In this document: positions 25,797 to 33,741 of the stretch, one piece after another
Numbering within the stretch: the first letter of the stretch is position 1
Layout of the letters: the number at the start of each line of letters is the position of its first letter
Assembly: GCA_030841085.1 (NCBI GenBank)
Contig: JAVEDP010000018.1
Location: forward strand, 93,291 to 157,290
Origin: Pyrinomonadaceae bacterium
GTDB taxonomy: Bacteria; Acidobacteriota; Blastocatellia; Pyrinomonadales; Pyrinomonadaceae
DNA length: 64,000 nt
Direction: 5' to 3'
Made by a program: the position numbers and the translations under genes
Notes under the pieces: generated by a model
What the model was told of the DNA's origin: nothing
Databases searched by the model: none
The model's input: the letters and a program-made list of their open reading frames with translations, nothing else

Positions 25797-26615
25797 TCAT
25801 AGCTTTGTAAGTCTATTATTTACCCTGTTAACCATTTGCTGGAACTCACCAAGCGTCGGGGTGCTAAGATAAACTGGTAATTTATCCAGTGTTTCTTCTG
25901 CTTCTCTGAACTTTGAAAACCCGAATCTCCTTAAAAGTGCTTCGCCTTCTCTAGAGTAAGCTAATGCACAAAGTTTAACGCCACTCTCGAATTTAGCCTC
26001 GTTTATCCATCTACGCAAACCTTCTAGAATTAATATCTTTAAGGCAGATGTCTTCCTATACTTATTGCGGATTACGATGTTTGAAATGTACCAGTGGGTT
26101 CTTGGTTTTTGATAATTCTCTTCGCAAATAGACCTGGCAGTTATTGCTCGCTCCCTACGGTTACCCGCCAGTATGTCCTTAAAAGCTTGCTTCTTTAGCG
26201 GCCATAAAGAAAGGTACCCCACGATGGTGAATTCTTGATAAAGAACATACACTCCCTTTTCATAACATTTCCACCATGAGAGGACTTTATCGAATTCAAC
26301 GTTCGTCTCCCCATAAATTGATTGGCTAATTTGCCATATTTCTCTGAGTTCGGCCTCATTTTTCAGGGTTCTCAATTCAAAATTTGAAGCTCTAATATCG
26401 GTTCTTTCAAGAGCCTTACTTAAATCCTTCAAAGCATTGTCATACTCTCGTGCCCTAAAAAAGAATAAAGCCGAAACAATCATGGCTACACCTGTGCAAG
26501 CTAGCGCCGCATATAAAATCCAGCGTTTCTCAAGAGCCACAATTGAAAAGACGGCACTAATTAAGGAGAACGCACCAAAGACAAAGCCTAGGTATTTGTA
26601 CAGATTACTCCTCAT
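25797..26615 (-). CDS. Cassette gene: membrane-tethered GNAT acetyltransferase
   Basis: 272 aa. Two N-terminal membrane helices (LGFVFGAFSLISAVFSIVAL and WILYAALACTGVAMIVSALFF) precede a GNAT domain: YVLYQEFTIVGYLSLWPL (beta 4), WYISNIVIRNKYRKTSALKIL (motif A, acetyl-CoA pyrophosphate loop, in degenerate RNKYRKTSA form), and LLRRFGFSKFREAEE (motif B). A GNAT domain held at the membrane is uncommon. The coding sequence is clearly AT-richer than the flanks. The cassette's R'' GCCTAAC and R' GTTGGGC (26676) differ at one position, so one boundary may have drifted or recombined. Confidence 0.78.
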   Translation of the reverse strand: MRSNLYKYLGFVFGAFSLISAVFSIVALEKRWILYAALACTGVAMIVSALFFFRAREYDNALKDLSKALERTDIRASNFELRTLKNEAELREIWQISQSIYGETNVEFDKVLSWWKCYEKGVYVLYQEFTIVGYLSLWPLKKQAFKDILAGNRRERAITARSICEENYQKPRTHWYISNIVIRNKYRKTSALKILILEGLRRWINEAKFESGVKLCALAYSREGEALLRRFGFSKFREAEETLDKLPVYLSTPTLGEFQQMVNRVNNRLTKL

Positions 26616-26675
26616 CTCTCATCAACCCCCTTCGTAGAATTGCGGAGCTTTCTTTCATCAAAATGGAGACTAGTG

Positions 26676-26779
26676 GCCCAACGGCTGAGTTGACGCGGCG
26701 GCGCGAATCAAAGCACCTTCGCCGCACCAAGCTAGTTGAGAAAGAGGCTATCCGCGCTCCGGTCCAACGATTTGTTCCG
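26676..26779 (-). other. attC site, main family
   Basis: R'' GCGGAAC (26773-26779), R' GTTGGGC (26676-26682). Contains AATCAAAGCACCTTCGCCGC and GGCTATCCGCGCTCCGG. Confidence 0.93.
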
Positions 26780-26790
26780 CGTCTGTTGAA

Positions 26791-27261
26791 TCAGAGTGGG
26801 CCAATGTATTCGTAGAGGCCCGCAAGTTTATCAATCAGGTCCTCCAGCGCGACAAGTTGCTTAGGCGGATCTTGATAATCAACGACTTTCTTGTATTTCC
26901 CATTCAAGGAAATCGACGTAGTTGTCCGAGCGCCATCAGTCATACTCATTCCACGGTCGTCGAATTCATAAGTGTCCTTCAATGAGAAATAGTTTGCCTG
27001 TTCGAAGGCCTTTACTAGTTGCGCCACTCGGTCAAGCGAAATCTTGTATCGCTTCTCGCCCGTGATCTTAACGCAAGCTTCGCCATGATAGACGACCGTT
27101 CGATCAGCGTAGATTTCAGCCGAGTAATCAGGAGTACAACCAAGGGCGGTTTCCCGTTTGATAGTAATTACGACTTGCGAGGGTGGTTTGGTCTGGGCAA
27201 TCGCGACGGGACAACCCAAGACAACCAGGAGAATTATGATCATTCCGTTTACAGAAGCCAT
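26791..27261 (-). CDS. Cassette gene: secreted DUF6438-family protein
   Basis: 156 aa with a signal peptide (MIIILLVVLGCPVAIAQ). The body reads VITIKRETALGCTPDYSAEI, ADRTVVYHG, and a DRVAQLVKAFEQANYFSLKDTYEFD unit, matching the layout of the gene at 15372-15869 outside the array. The start was set at ATG 27261 because upstream codons translate the attC. The R'' (GCGGAAC) and the R' at the other end (GTTCGGC, 27278) differ by one base. Function unknown; probably periplasmic. Confidence 0.72.
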   Translation of the reverse strand: MASVNGMIIILLVVLGCPVAIAQTKPPSQVVITIKRETALGCTPDYSAEIYADRTVVYHGEACVKITGEKRYKISLDRVAQLVKAFEQANYFSLKDTYEFDDRGMSMTDGARTTTSISLNGKYKKVVDYQDPPKQLVALEDLIDKLAGLYEYIGPL

Positions 27262-27277
27262 AACATTTAGAGGTGAC

Positions 27278-27376
27278 GCCGAACGGTTGAGTTGACGCGG
27301 CCGCACGCAACCGCGCTACGAGTAAGTTGTCGAGGACAGCCCGCTGATTCCGCTGGCGTCCAACGATTTGTTCGAC
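27278..27376 (-). other. attC site, main family, short-arm variant
   Basis: R'' GTCGAAC (27370-27376), R' GTTCGGC (27278-27284). The interior GGCCGCACGCAACCGCGC and AAGTTGTCGAGGACAGCCCG resembles that of the site at 33627. Confidence 0.93.
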
Positions 27377-27407
27377 AGCAGTGGCCGCAGTATTGCGCGC
27401 CTGGCAA

Positions 27408-27914
27408 TTAGCGTACTTTCGTCATCTTGTCGATCAGGTACCAAGAGAAGTAACCCTCGTACTTCTCACGCAAATCTTCTCTTCGCCAATCTTGTCCGCT
27501 GATGACTTTTCGGCAAGTCGCTGCGCCGCAGTTGCATGGATGTTTGTTTTCATCATCGTCGGTCATCGCCCAATCGTGCGTTAGCTCTTCTCTGGAAGCG
27601 ATGTCGCGCATTGCCACATAAATGATTTGACCTTGCACGCCGATGTTCGGTTCGCATGAATGGTTGCTGAAAATCATGCTGCCGTTGCGTTCTTCTTCCT
27701 TGATCGGAGCGATGAACAAATCATCAGCAATTTGAATTTCAGCCGCGCGAAACCAGTCCGGCATTGATTCAAGTGTTTTGCGATTGATGATGGAGCCACC
27801 TTTGATGCAGACGATCTCGCCTTTAGCAATCGGTTCCGCGGCAAATAGACCTTTTCCGTGAATTGGACTTTCTTTAACGATAGCTTTCGGAGAAATATAA
27901 GACAGACTAGGCAT
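27408..27914 (-). CDS. Cassette gene: SET-domain protein
   Basis: 168 aa. SET core: VKESPIHGKGLFAAEPI (SAM loop), FSNHSCEPNIGV (catalytic NHSCEPN pseudoknot), REELTHDWAM and a post-SET CNCGAATCRKVISG zinc knuckle. Longer than the related protein at 16040-16378. Predicted lysine methyltransferase; substrate unknown. The start ATGCCTAGT overlaps the decayed R' of the attC at 27910, so the gene begins exactly at the cassette junction. Confidence 0.88.
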   Translation of the reverse strand: MPSLSYISPKAIVKESPIHGKGLFAAEPIAKGEIVCIKGGSIINRKTLESMPDWFRAAEIQIADDLFIAPIKEEERNGSMIFSNHSCEPNIGVQGQIIYVAMRDIASREELTHDWAMTDDDENKHPCNCGAATCRKVISGQDWRREDLREKYEGYFSWYLIDKMTKVR

Positions 27915-28024
27915 ACGTCTCACAATACTCGGGTAGAAAGATGCGGCGATTACATCCAATCTTCGCCGCACCAATCAAGTTGAGAAACAGGCTATCCGCG
28001 CTCCGGTCCAACGATTTGTTGGGC
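27910..28024 (-). other. attC site, main family, R' decayed
   Basis: R'' GCCCAAC (28018-28024) is intact. The R' side reads GTATGCC instead of GTTRRRY and overlaps the SET gene start. The interior keeps CCAATCAAGTTGAGAAACAG. Confidence 0.85.
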
Positions 28025-28372
28025 ATCGTTTAGGATATTGCGAAGTTGCGGTCGCGTAAATGATTCGACAGGATCAGTGCTGCCGCCGTGGTAATACTCC
28101 CCTTCATCAAAGGCGAGATAGATTGACCACGCAGGTTGGATAGACTCCATTGGAGTCTTACCGTCAATCATCATGCCGAAGATGGCGTTCATTACTCCGT
28201 CGCCGTCCGCATAGGAAAGAGTGTCGTTATTAAAACGTTCCGCGACGATGAGTGCGATACGGTTGTAGAGGTCGTTCAGTTCGATACCTTGGGTGGCGCA
28301 AAAAGATTCTGCGTCGGCACGGTTCATACGACCGCTCGTAGCGTCACGTATTAAGCAGTCCAGTGTGTCCAT
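27992..28372 (-). CDS. Cassette gene: small helical protein, unknown
   Basis: 126 aa, acidic and helical: DTLDCLIRDATSGRMNRADA, NDLYNRIALIVAERFN, DGDGVMNAIFGMMIDGKT, MESIQPAWSIYLAFDEGEYY. Its last 10 or so codons lie inside the attC at 27910-28024, so the C-terminus (AQQIVGPERG) is attC-encoded. Not recognised; could be an immunity- or inhibitor-like protein, but nothing proves that. ATG 28372 is 10 bp from the upstream R'. The cassette cores GCCCAAC and GTTGGGC match exactly. Confidence 0.65.
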   Translation of the reverse strand: MDTLDCLIRDATSGRMNRADAESFCATQGIELNDLYNRIALIVAERFNNDTLSYADGDGVMNAIFGMMIDGKTPMESIQPAWSIYLAFDEGEYYHGGSTDPVESFTRPQLRNILNDAQQIVGPERG

Positions 28373-28381
28373 AGCGAAGAT

Positions 28382-28489
28382 GCCCAACGTCTGAGTTGAC
28401 CGGGCGCGGCGCGAATCGAAGCACCCTCCGCCGCACCACGCAAGTCGCGAGAGGCGCTCCCGCCGCTCGCTTCCAACGATTTGTTGCGC
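28382..28489 (-). other. attC site, main family
   Basis: R'' GCGCAAC (28483-28489), R' GTTGGGC (28382-28388); interior AATCGAAGCACCCTCCGCCG. Confidence 0.93.
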
Positions 28490-28512
28490 CGCGATATGGC
28501 AAGACACAACAA

Positions 28513-28875
28513 TCAATGATCACGCGGCACTGCGTTTAGGATGCCAGAAATTTCCGCAGGAACGGGAACGGCATTCAGTTCGTAGAAATCGCGAATCGAG
28601 CGCATAACCGACGGAGCTTCAGTAGCCTTTTGAAGTTTCTTGTCATTGTGAATAGCGAGCACGATCTGCGGCAGATTCGCTTCGGCCCGTTTTTGCAATT
28701 CATCCGCGCGATGAGCGCGTAGTTCGGAAGCAATAAATACTTGTTCTCTTGCGGCCCTCATGGCGTAGTCGCGATACTGTAGATAGCTGATTTGGCCCAA
28801 AATGACGAAGGTCAATAACGCACCTGCTACTAAGCCGCCAATAAAGATTAGCGAGACTCTAGTGGGTTTCTTCAT
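28513..28875 (-). CDS. Cassette gene: single-pass membrane protein
   Basis: 120 aa. One N-terminal membrane segment (VSLIFIGGLVAGALLTFVILG), then a charged helical region (YRDYAMRAAREQVFIASELR and so on) that could form a coiled coil outside or inside the membrane. Not recognised. Start ATG 28875 follows GGAGGTCGCT, a strong ribosome binding site. R'' GCGCAAC and R' GTTGGGC (28892) differ by one base. Confidence 0.65.
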   Translation of the reverse strand: MKKPTRVSLIFIGGLVAGALLTFVILGQISYLQYRDYAMRAAREQVFIASELRAHRADELQKRAEANLPQIVLAIHNDKKLQKATEAPSVMRSIRDFYELNAVPVPAEISGILNAVPRDH

Positions 28876-28891
28876 AGCGACCTCCTTCGCG

Positions 28892-28998
28892 GCCCAACGG
28901 CTGAGTTGACGCGGCGGCGCGAATTCATTCAAGCATCGCCGGACGAATCAAGTTTACGAAACAGGCCCCCGCCGTTCGCGTCCAACGATTTGTTAGGC
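28892..28998 (-). other. attC site, main family
   Basis: R'' GCCTAAC (28992-28998), R' GTTGGGC (28892-28898). Close to the consensus of the main family, with GAATTCATTCAAGCATCGCC. Confidence 0.95.
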
Positions 28999-29002
28999 GC
29001 GG

Positions 29003-29635
29003 CTACGGTTTACTCTGACTTTGCGGGAAGTAAAGACGCTTCAACATCTCTCGGTATTCAGAAAGAGGAGGCAGTCCGACTTCCGCCCGCCGTTTATCGA
29101 CGTTCGCCTCATCCTCTATCGGCGCCAGCGCAGGTTCTTGTCCCTTCCACTCATCGAAGCGTGTCGCTTGCGTCCCGTAGACCTGCGGCTTTCCCTCACC
29201 AACGAGCACACGATCCAGCAGTAACGCATAACTCTGCCCCGACAGCCCGCCGCTTCTGTAGGCCTTCTCCACGAGTGGCAACATCTCCGTCTGAAAGGCG
29301 AGGTCGGCGTGCTGGACGAGCAGAAACGCGGCCTCCGCACCATCCCGCCCGACGAGTTCGGGGCCGGGCCAGTTGTATTGTCTGATGATGGCCCTCATTC
29401 GCTCCGCATTAGCAGTATCGATGGCCTGCATCCGCGCGAGGATGGCTTTATCCGGATTTTTTACGCCCGTGCTGATTAGTTCTTTCCTGATCGCCTGATC
29501 CTGCTCGACTCGCTTCAGTAATTCACTGCGCAGGGCCGGTTCCTTCACAGGCGGATTGCCAACTTCTTGTGCTTGGGCGTTGCTTATGAGCAACAGCATG
29601 GAGCAAAGAGTTGTGGTGTAGTTGAGCTTTCTCAT
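29003..29635 (-). CDS. Cassette gene: secreted DUF6624-like protein
   Basis: 210 aa with a signal peptide (LCSMLLLISNAQAQ). Typical run: RVEQDQAIRKELI, RMRAIIRQYNWPGPELVGRD, AAFLLVQHADLAFQTEMLPL, LLLDRVLVGEGKPQVYGTQ, and ending in LPPLSEYREMLKRLY. This matches a family annotated DUF6624, whose YGTQ and WP-x-x-x-x-VG motifs are the most conserved. Function unknown; several members are single-domain secreted proteins in Bacteroidota and Acidobacteriota. The stop lies 5 bp from the attC. R'' GCCTAAC differs from R' GTTATGC (29657) by one base. Confidence 0.82.
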   Translation of the reverse strand: MRKLNYTTTLCSMLLLISNAQAQEVGNPPVKEPALRSELLKRVEQDQAIRKELISTGVKNPDKAILARMQAIDTANAERMRAIIRQYNWPGPELVGRDGAEAAFLLVQHADLAFQTEMLPLVEKAYRSGGLSGQSYALLLDRVLVGEGKPQVYGTQATRFDEWKGQEPALAPIEDEANVDKRRAEVGLPPLSEYREMLKRLYFPQSQSKP

Positions 29636-29656
29636 ATGTCCCCTCTAAAGGCGAGC

Positions 29657-29761
29657 GCATAACGGTCGAGTTGACGCGGCGGCGCGAATTCAATCAAGCA
29701 TCGCCGAACCAATCAAGTTACGAAACACGCCCACGCGCTCGCGTCCAACGATTTGTTGTGC
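29657..29761 (-). other. attC site, main family
   Basis: R'' GCACAAC (29755-29761), R' GTTATGC (29657-29663). Confidence 0.95.
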
Positions 29762-29781
29762 GCGTTCTCAGTTTAGAGATT

Positions 29782-30246
29782 TCACCGCTTGCGCACCAGT
29801 TGCTCTAGCAATTCGATGATTCGGTCGTTTTGCTGGATAAGAGTTTGGTTCTGAGCAATTCGGAAAAGCTGAAATTTCACACTCGCCTCATCTGCCGCTT
29901 GGGAAACCTGGGCTGCACCACGCGCCCCTTGTTTCAATTCGAGGAAATCGGAGAGCGTTTCGCCAAGAAGCGATTTCATTACCGGTGGCCTCTTCACTGC
30001 CTTTGCATACAGTTCGGCCAGAGTGTTCGCGGCACCGGCCTTATCTTTGGCCGATTCGGGAGCGAGCGCGTAAAGTTGGGTTCCCATCTTCGTGGTGAAA
30101 ATTTCGATTAGCAATTTCGCGTCTTCGGCCGACATCTCGGACGTAGCTTGTTGTGGCGTTGGCTTTGGAGTCGGGGTTTGGGCGCGAGATTGGATAGCGG
30201 CGCTGAGTAGCATCAGGCAGGCAGCGACTAAGGTGATGGGTTTCAC
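29782..30246 (-). CDS. Cassette gene: secreted helical protein, unknown
   Basis: 154 aa. Signal peptide (LVAACLMLLSAAIQSRAQ), a Pro/Thr-rich linker (TPTPKPTPQQ), then a helical region ending in a likely coiled coil (RIAQNQTLIQQNDRIIELLEQ). Not recognised. The linker style matches secreted proteins from this phylum, so the gene may come from a close relative. Start ATGAAACCC follows GGAGGCCAATTGTG, a good ribosome binding site. R'' GCACAAC and R' GTTATAC (30274) differ at two positions. Confidence 0.65.
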   Translation of the reverse strand: MKPITLVAACLMLLSAAIQSRAQTPTPKPTPQQATSEMSAEDAKLLIEIFTTKMGTQLYALAPESAKDKAGAANTLAELYAKAVKRPPVMKSLLGETLSDFLELKQGARGAAQVSQAADEASVKFQLFRIAQNQTLIQQNDRIIELLEQLVRKR

Positions 30247-30273
30247 AATTGGCCTCCGATTTAAGAGTTAAGC

Positions 30274-30379
30274 GTATAACGGTTGAGTTGACGCGGCGGC
30301 GCGAATCAAAGCACCCTCCGCCGCACCGGGTTAGTTGAGAAACAAGCTCCCGCCGCTCGCGTCCCACGAATTGTTAGAT
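30274..30379 (-). other. attC site, main family
   Basis: R'' ATCTAAC (30373-30379), R' GTTATAC (30274-30280). The stop codon of the 124 aa gene (30374) lies in the R'' core. Confidence 0.95.
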
Positions 30380-30748
30380 GCGTCCGCTAATCATTTTCTC
30401 CTTGTGTGCTCTTTCTCGGTAATCACGCATCTTGTCATGCATGGAATCTACCTCGGCAAGATGTTTGTCGATATTCGACGGATTTACCGAGGTATCCAAA
30501 GATTTGTCAGACAGGTACGCCATTAGCAACACATAATCAGCGAAAGGTAGAAGCAGCTTTCCGACGGCACCAGAATCTTTAGCGTTCTGACAATATTGCG
30601 CGTAACTCTCGACGGCGGTTTTGAGGATCAACTCTCTACGATGCCGACGTTCATCAAAATATTTATTGAGCCAGATAATTGCAGTAGACGAGATTGTGCT
30701 AACGAGCCCGCCAACCAGAGCACTAATGATGATAGTAGTCGTGTTCAT
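30374..30748 (-). CDS. Cassette gene: single-pass membrane protein
   Basis: 124 aa. The N-terminal helix (TIIISALVGGLVSTISSTAIIWL) is followed by a charged cytoplasmic-looking helical domain (KYFDERRHRRELILKTAVES, HLAEVDSMHDKMRDYRERAH). The layout is like small uncharacterised membrane-proximal proteins. Unrecognised. The stop overlaps the attC core. The R'' and R' cores (ATCTAAC and GTTAGAT, 30791) are exact complements. Confidence 0.65.
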   Translation of the reverse strand: MNTTTIIISALVGGLVSTISSTAIIWLNKYFDERRHRRELILKTAVESYAQYCQNAKDSGAVGKLLLPFADYVLLMAYLSDKSLDTSVNPSNIDKHLAEVDSMHDKMRDYRERAHKEKMISGRI

Positions 30749-30790
30749 ATGTCAGGAGTCCACAACGTCTGTCGTCTGGAAATAGCAAGC

Positions 30791-30896
30791 ATCTAACGTT
30801 TGAGTTGACGCGGCGGCGCGAATCAAAGCACCCTCCGCCGCACGAAGCAAGTGGACAAACACGCTCTCGCCGCTCGCGTCCAACGATTTGTTCGAC
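30791..30896 (-). other. attC site, main family
   Basis: R'' GTCGAAC (30890-30896), R' GTTAGAT (30791-30797). Confidence 0.95.
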
Positions 30897-30940
30897 GCGG
30901 CTTGGAAAAGATGCTCTTGACCTGGTTGTCGCGCAGATTG

Positions 30941-31963
30941 TTATTCGCCTCTATCCTCGAGATTATACGGATCATTGAAACTCTTGTTGGGCTCAAGAAT
31001 CATTCGCTTGCGAGAATAATCGAGAATCACTTTGAAGCGGCGGAAGATCTCACCGCCGATAAGACCATCATTTTCCTCGCTCGCTCCTGCCCCTTCGGTG
31101 TCCAGCGAAAGCTGAACGGGCACATTCTTCAGCGTGAAGCTTCCTAATTTCACAGCGTTGGCCCGTCCAGTAATCACGTGCTGGTTGCCACCTGCTCCGT
31201 TGCGCGTATCTTGAGTAGTGTTCTGCATAGCTTCGACCAATTTGTGCCTCTTCGCGAACGGGCTATTCACTAAAACCGCATTGTCCCCGCCTGTATCCAC
31301 TTCTAATTTGGCTTTGACGGAGACGCGCCCGGCCAAGAGGATCTTCGCATATACCAAGGGTGTCTTTTGTCCGATAAGGATGAGCGGGACACTCTCGCCT
31401 CTGCCCACGTACCGATATGTTCGAGGGTTATAGAGATTCATAATTCTCTTCAGGTAATCAACCTCGACTACAAATTGTTTGATAAAGTCACAACCGATTA
31501 CTCCATCAAAATCGAAACCAGGTGGCGTTGGAAACGGAAAGCTGGCTACTGTTAGGTTGGAAACTTTTGCACCTTGAACTCTGAACTCAACGCCTTCGAT
31601 CGTGGCGCCTTGGATTCTGCCTCCAGTGGCGTTCCCGTCGAATTGTCCTTGAGACTTCAAGCCCAATTCCGCTGCTCGTTTAGAATTGATAACGGAAATC
31701 GACGCGCCGGTATCGAAGATGAACTCTAGCGGCCTTGAGCCATTGACGTTAACGCGCAGGAGGATGAGGTTGTTGTCAATCTCCAGAGGAATTCTCAGCG
31801 CGCTATTGCCCAAATCGAATCGTGCCTTTGTTACGGGCGGCTGAGACTTCTGACCAGGCGATCTTCTGGTTGTTTGTTGCGCGCGCAAAGATACGGGACA
31901 CCAAAGAACCGCGCTGCAAATGACGAAAGCCAATATCCATGAATATCGAAAGAGATTTTTCAT
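30941..31963 (-). CDS. Cassette gene: secreted retropepsin-like aspartic protease, paralogue 2
   Basis: 340 aa. Signal peptide (ILAFVICSAVLWCPVSLRA), then lobe 1 with FIFDTGASISVIN (catalytic DTG, about 87), FDGVIGCDFIKQFVVEVDY, and lobe 2 with LEVDTGGDNAVLV (second DTG, about 222) and DGLIGGEIFRRFKVILDYS. Shares the R-F-K-V-(V/I)-(F/L)-DYSR-x-x-MIL ending and overall plan with paralogue 1 at 24607-25638. Both DTG motifs are intact, so it is probably an active single-chain aspartyl protease. The cores GTCGAAC and GTTCGAC (32000) are exact complements. Confidence 0.87.
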   Translation of the reverse strand: MKNLFRYSWILAFVICSAVLWCPVSLRAQQTTRRSPGQKSQPPVTKARFDLGNSALRIPLEIDNNLILLRVNVNGSRPLEFIFDTGASISVINSKRAAELGLKSQGQFDGNATGGRIQGATIEGVEFRVQGAKVSNLTVASFPFPTPPGFDFDGVIGCDFIKQFVVEVDYLKRIMNLYNPRTYRYVGRGESVPLILIGQKTPLVYAKILLAGRVSVKAKLEVDTGGDNAVLVNSPFAKRHKLVEAMQNTTQDTRNGAGGNQHVITGRANAVKLGSFTLKNVPVQLSLDTEGAGASEENDGLIGGEIFRRFKVILDYSRKRMILEPNKSFNDPYNLEDRGE

Positions 31964-31999
31964 TTGTGCACCAATCGAACCTGCTGCGAAGAATGGAGT

Positions 32000-32105
32000 G
32001 TCGAACGGTTGAGTTGACCGGGCGGCGCGAATTCACACAAGCCGCGCCGGACGAATCAAGTTACAAAACACGCTCCCGCCGCTCCGGTCCAACGATTTGT
32101 TCGGC
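32000..32105 (-). other. attC site, main family
   Basis: R'' GCCGAAC (32099-32105), R' GTTCGAC (32000-32006). Confidence 0.95.
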
Positions 32106-32125
32106 GACGCAGCAGGAAGACGGGG

Positions 32126-32392
32126 CTACGTATGCACACGTTTTTGCAATTTGTATTTGGTGATGTCGACGTTATGCCCCTGTTCCGATTCGACCCAGTT
32201 GTTTTGTTCGACAATTTCCCAGCCGTCACGCAGCATGTTATTCAAATTCCTTTCGCCGCGGGTGTCTTCGCCGTCAAACCAGACTTCGATGAAACGAGTT
32301 TCAATCTTTGACATTGGTCGACCACATCCGAGACATGCCGGAGACTGATCGGATACACCTCGGCCACAATCAGGACAAGTTAATAGCGCCAT
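32126..32392 (-). CDS. Cassette gene: zinc ribbon plus DUF4177-like domain
   Basis: 88 aa. The N-terminal ribbon has MALLTCPDCGRGVS and SPACLGCGRPM (CxxC twice), then a short beta-alpha domain KIETRFIEVWFDG, RNLNNMLRDGWEIVEQNNW and DITKYKLQK resembling DUF4177 (LNxxGxEGWELV type). Possibly a small regulatory or scaffold protein; function unknown. The cores GCCGAAC and GTTCGGC (32422) match. Confidence 0.72.
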   Translation of the reverse strand: MALLTCPDCGRGVSDQSPACLGCGRPMSKIETRFIEVWFDGEDTRGERNLNNMLRDGWEIVEQNNWVESEQGHNVDITKYKLQKRVHT

Positions 32393-32421
32393 GAGGTTCT
32401 CCTATCCGATGAAGATAGTGG

Positions 32422-32528
32422 CCGAACGACTGCCTTCAGCTGCGGCGCGCGATCAGCATTCAAGCTGAGGGAACGAGGCTACTTGAGAAGCATGCTATCG
32501 CGCCGTCAGCTGCAAGGCTTTCTTATGC
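32422..32528 (-). other. attC site, second family, mutated R''
   Basis: R' GTTCGGC (32422-32428) is intact. The R'' core reads GCATAAG (32522-32528), with the last base of the invariant AAC changed. The interior has GCTGCGGCGCGCGATCAG and GAGAAGCATGCTATCGCG. Confidence 0.88.
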
Positions 32529-32992
32529 TGCGTGCGGTCTTCAGGCAGCGCTGCTCTTTGACTGCTAAACTGAACGAGGTTGAGCGCTCTCGTTATCTCT
32601 AAATTAAGGAAGTGATCCTTAATCTTTCTTTTCAAGCGGCGTAGCAATGCTGCTGTGACTCTAGGGTTCCTGTCTTCGGTGCTCTCTATCATGTCAGGAT
32701 ACTTGAATGCTTGCTGGATCACCGGCAGAAATGTACGGATATTGTCGGGTTTGTATAAAGCCTTGCGCTTAAAGATATGAAGAATCGCAACGCCGACTTT
32801 ATCCCCAAGCCTGTTGTTAGCTTTTTCTCCCCAGCCGCTTGAGAATCCATGATAGCTCTCTCGCAATAACCCTCGCACGCTCTGGACACAAGCCCGGTCA
32901 CAACCAGGCTGTTGAGCAAGACCCTCCGCTCCCACGCAGAAGATAAACATTAGGGCGTATAAAGCTAGAGACAAGGATTTCATTGCCTTCAT
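32495..32992 (-). CDS. Cassette gene: secreted protein, unknown
   Basis: 165 aa. Signal peptide (KSLSLALYALMFIFCVGAEGLAQ), followed by CDRACVQSVRGLLRESYHGFSSGWGEK and a helical region. Two Cys near the N-terminus could pair. The final codons lie within the attC (HKKALQLTAR). Not recognised. A downstream ATG at 32983 is an alternative start. Apart from the mutated base, the cores (GCATAAG and GTTATGC at 33007) are complements. Confidence 0.65.
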   Translation of the reverse strand: MKAMKSLSLALYALMFIFCVGAEGLAQQPGCDRACVQSVRGLLRESYHGFSSGWGEKANNRLGDKVGVAILHIFKRKALYKPDNIRTFLPVIQQAFKYPDMIESTEDRNPRVTAALLRRLKRKIKDHFLNLEITRALNLVQFSSQRAALPEDRTQHKKALQLTAR

Positions 32993-33006
32993 ACCTCTCA
33001 ACAGCA

Positions 33007-33112
33007 GCATAACGTTTGAGTTGACGCGGCGGCGCGAATTCAATCAACCATCGCCGGACCAGTCATGATGCGAAACACGCTCCCGCCGCTCGTTTCCAAC
33101 GATTTGTTATAC
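33007..33112 (-). other. attC site, main family
   Basis: R'' GTATAAC (33106-33112), R' GTTATGC (33007-33013). Confidence 0.95.
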
Positions 33113-33140
33113 CGCCCAAGCTATGAACTAGCAACCTCGA

Positions 33141-33593
33141 TTAAGGATCTGGGCAACGCAGTTTTTCTTGTTCCTCTGGTGAGCAGTCGCTGCAAGTTCT
33201 CGGGGGCGTTTCACCTCGCACCTCGATTTTGTAGGGCGGGTAAAATATCGGCGTAAGATCGGTGGCCGGTGAGCATCCGCGCATTAACCGGAAAGCGAAA
33301 ACAAGAGTTGCCCTTCGTTTGATAGAGTTTTCACTCGTCGGTACAAAGCACCATTGCTCGGCAGCTTCCTTCGCGGATTTAGCAAGAAGCGGATGACCAG
33401 ACATCTTCGCCGAGACGACTTTGCCGAATGAATTGATTTCAACATCAACGGTAATTTCGCCGCTCACATGCGCGGTTCGTGCGATTGCGTTATACGGCGG
33501 AACGATAGCCGCGACAACTGCGGGCGCGTCATTCGTTGCGGCTGGAGCGGAGAGCGCCAAAATGATAGTTGCGAAGAGTGAGAAAAGTTTCAT
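33141..33593 (-). CDS. Cassette gene: TonB C-terminal-domain protein
   Basis: 150 aa. The signal peptide (LFATIILALSAPAA) is followed by a TonB-CTD fold: VAAIVPPYNAIARTAHVSGEI (PPYNA-x-A-R-x-A-x-x-x-G pattern), VDVEINSFGKVVSAKMSGHP, LAKSAKEAAEQWCFVPT and RRATLVFAFRL. There is no cytoplasmic anchor or Pro-rich spanner, so this is a detached domain, not a working energy transducer. The Cys-rich tail CSDCSPEEQEKLRCPDP is unusual. The cores GTATAAC and GTTATAC (33627) match. Confidence 0.85.
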   Translation of the reverse strand: MKLFSLFATIILALSAPAATNDAPAVVAAIVPPYNAIARTAHVSGEITVDVEINSFGKVVSAKMSGHPLLAKSAKEAAEQWCFVPTSENSIKRRATLVFAFRLMRGCSPATDLTPIFYPPYKIEVRGETPPRTCSDCSPEEQEKLRCPDP

Positions 33594-33626
33594 CGGCTTG
33601 CTCCAAGCTGTTGGTTAGACGAAGCG

Positions 33627-33726
33627 GTATAACGGTGGAGTTGACGCTGCGGCGGACGACTGTGCTACGGACAAGTTATGGATGAGAAGCCCGCTAACTC
33701 CGCTCGCGTCCAACGAATTGTTCGGC
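33627..33726 (-). other. attC site, main family, short-arm variant
   Basis: R'' GCCGAAC (33720-33726), R' GTTATAC (33627-33633). Interior like that at 27278 (AAGTTATGGATGAGAAGCCC). Confidence 0.93.
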
Positions 33727-33741
33727 GGCACCGGCCAATCA

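Noticed and set aside
28903..29385. Plus-strand frame of 159 codons
   Set aside because: It starts in an attC and lies antisense to the DUF6624-like gene.
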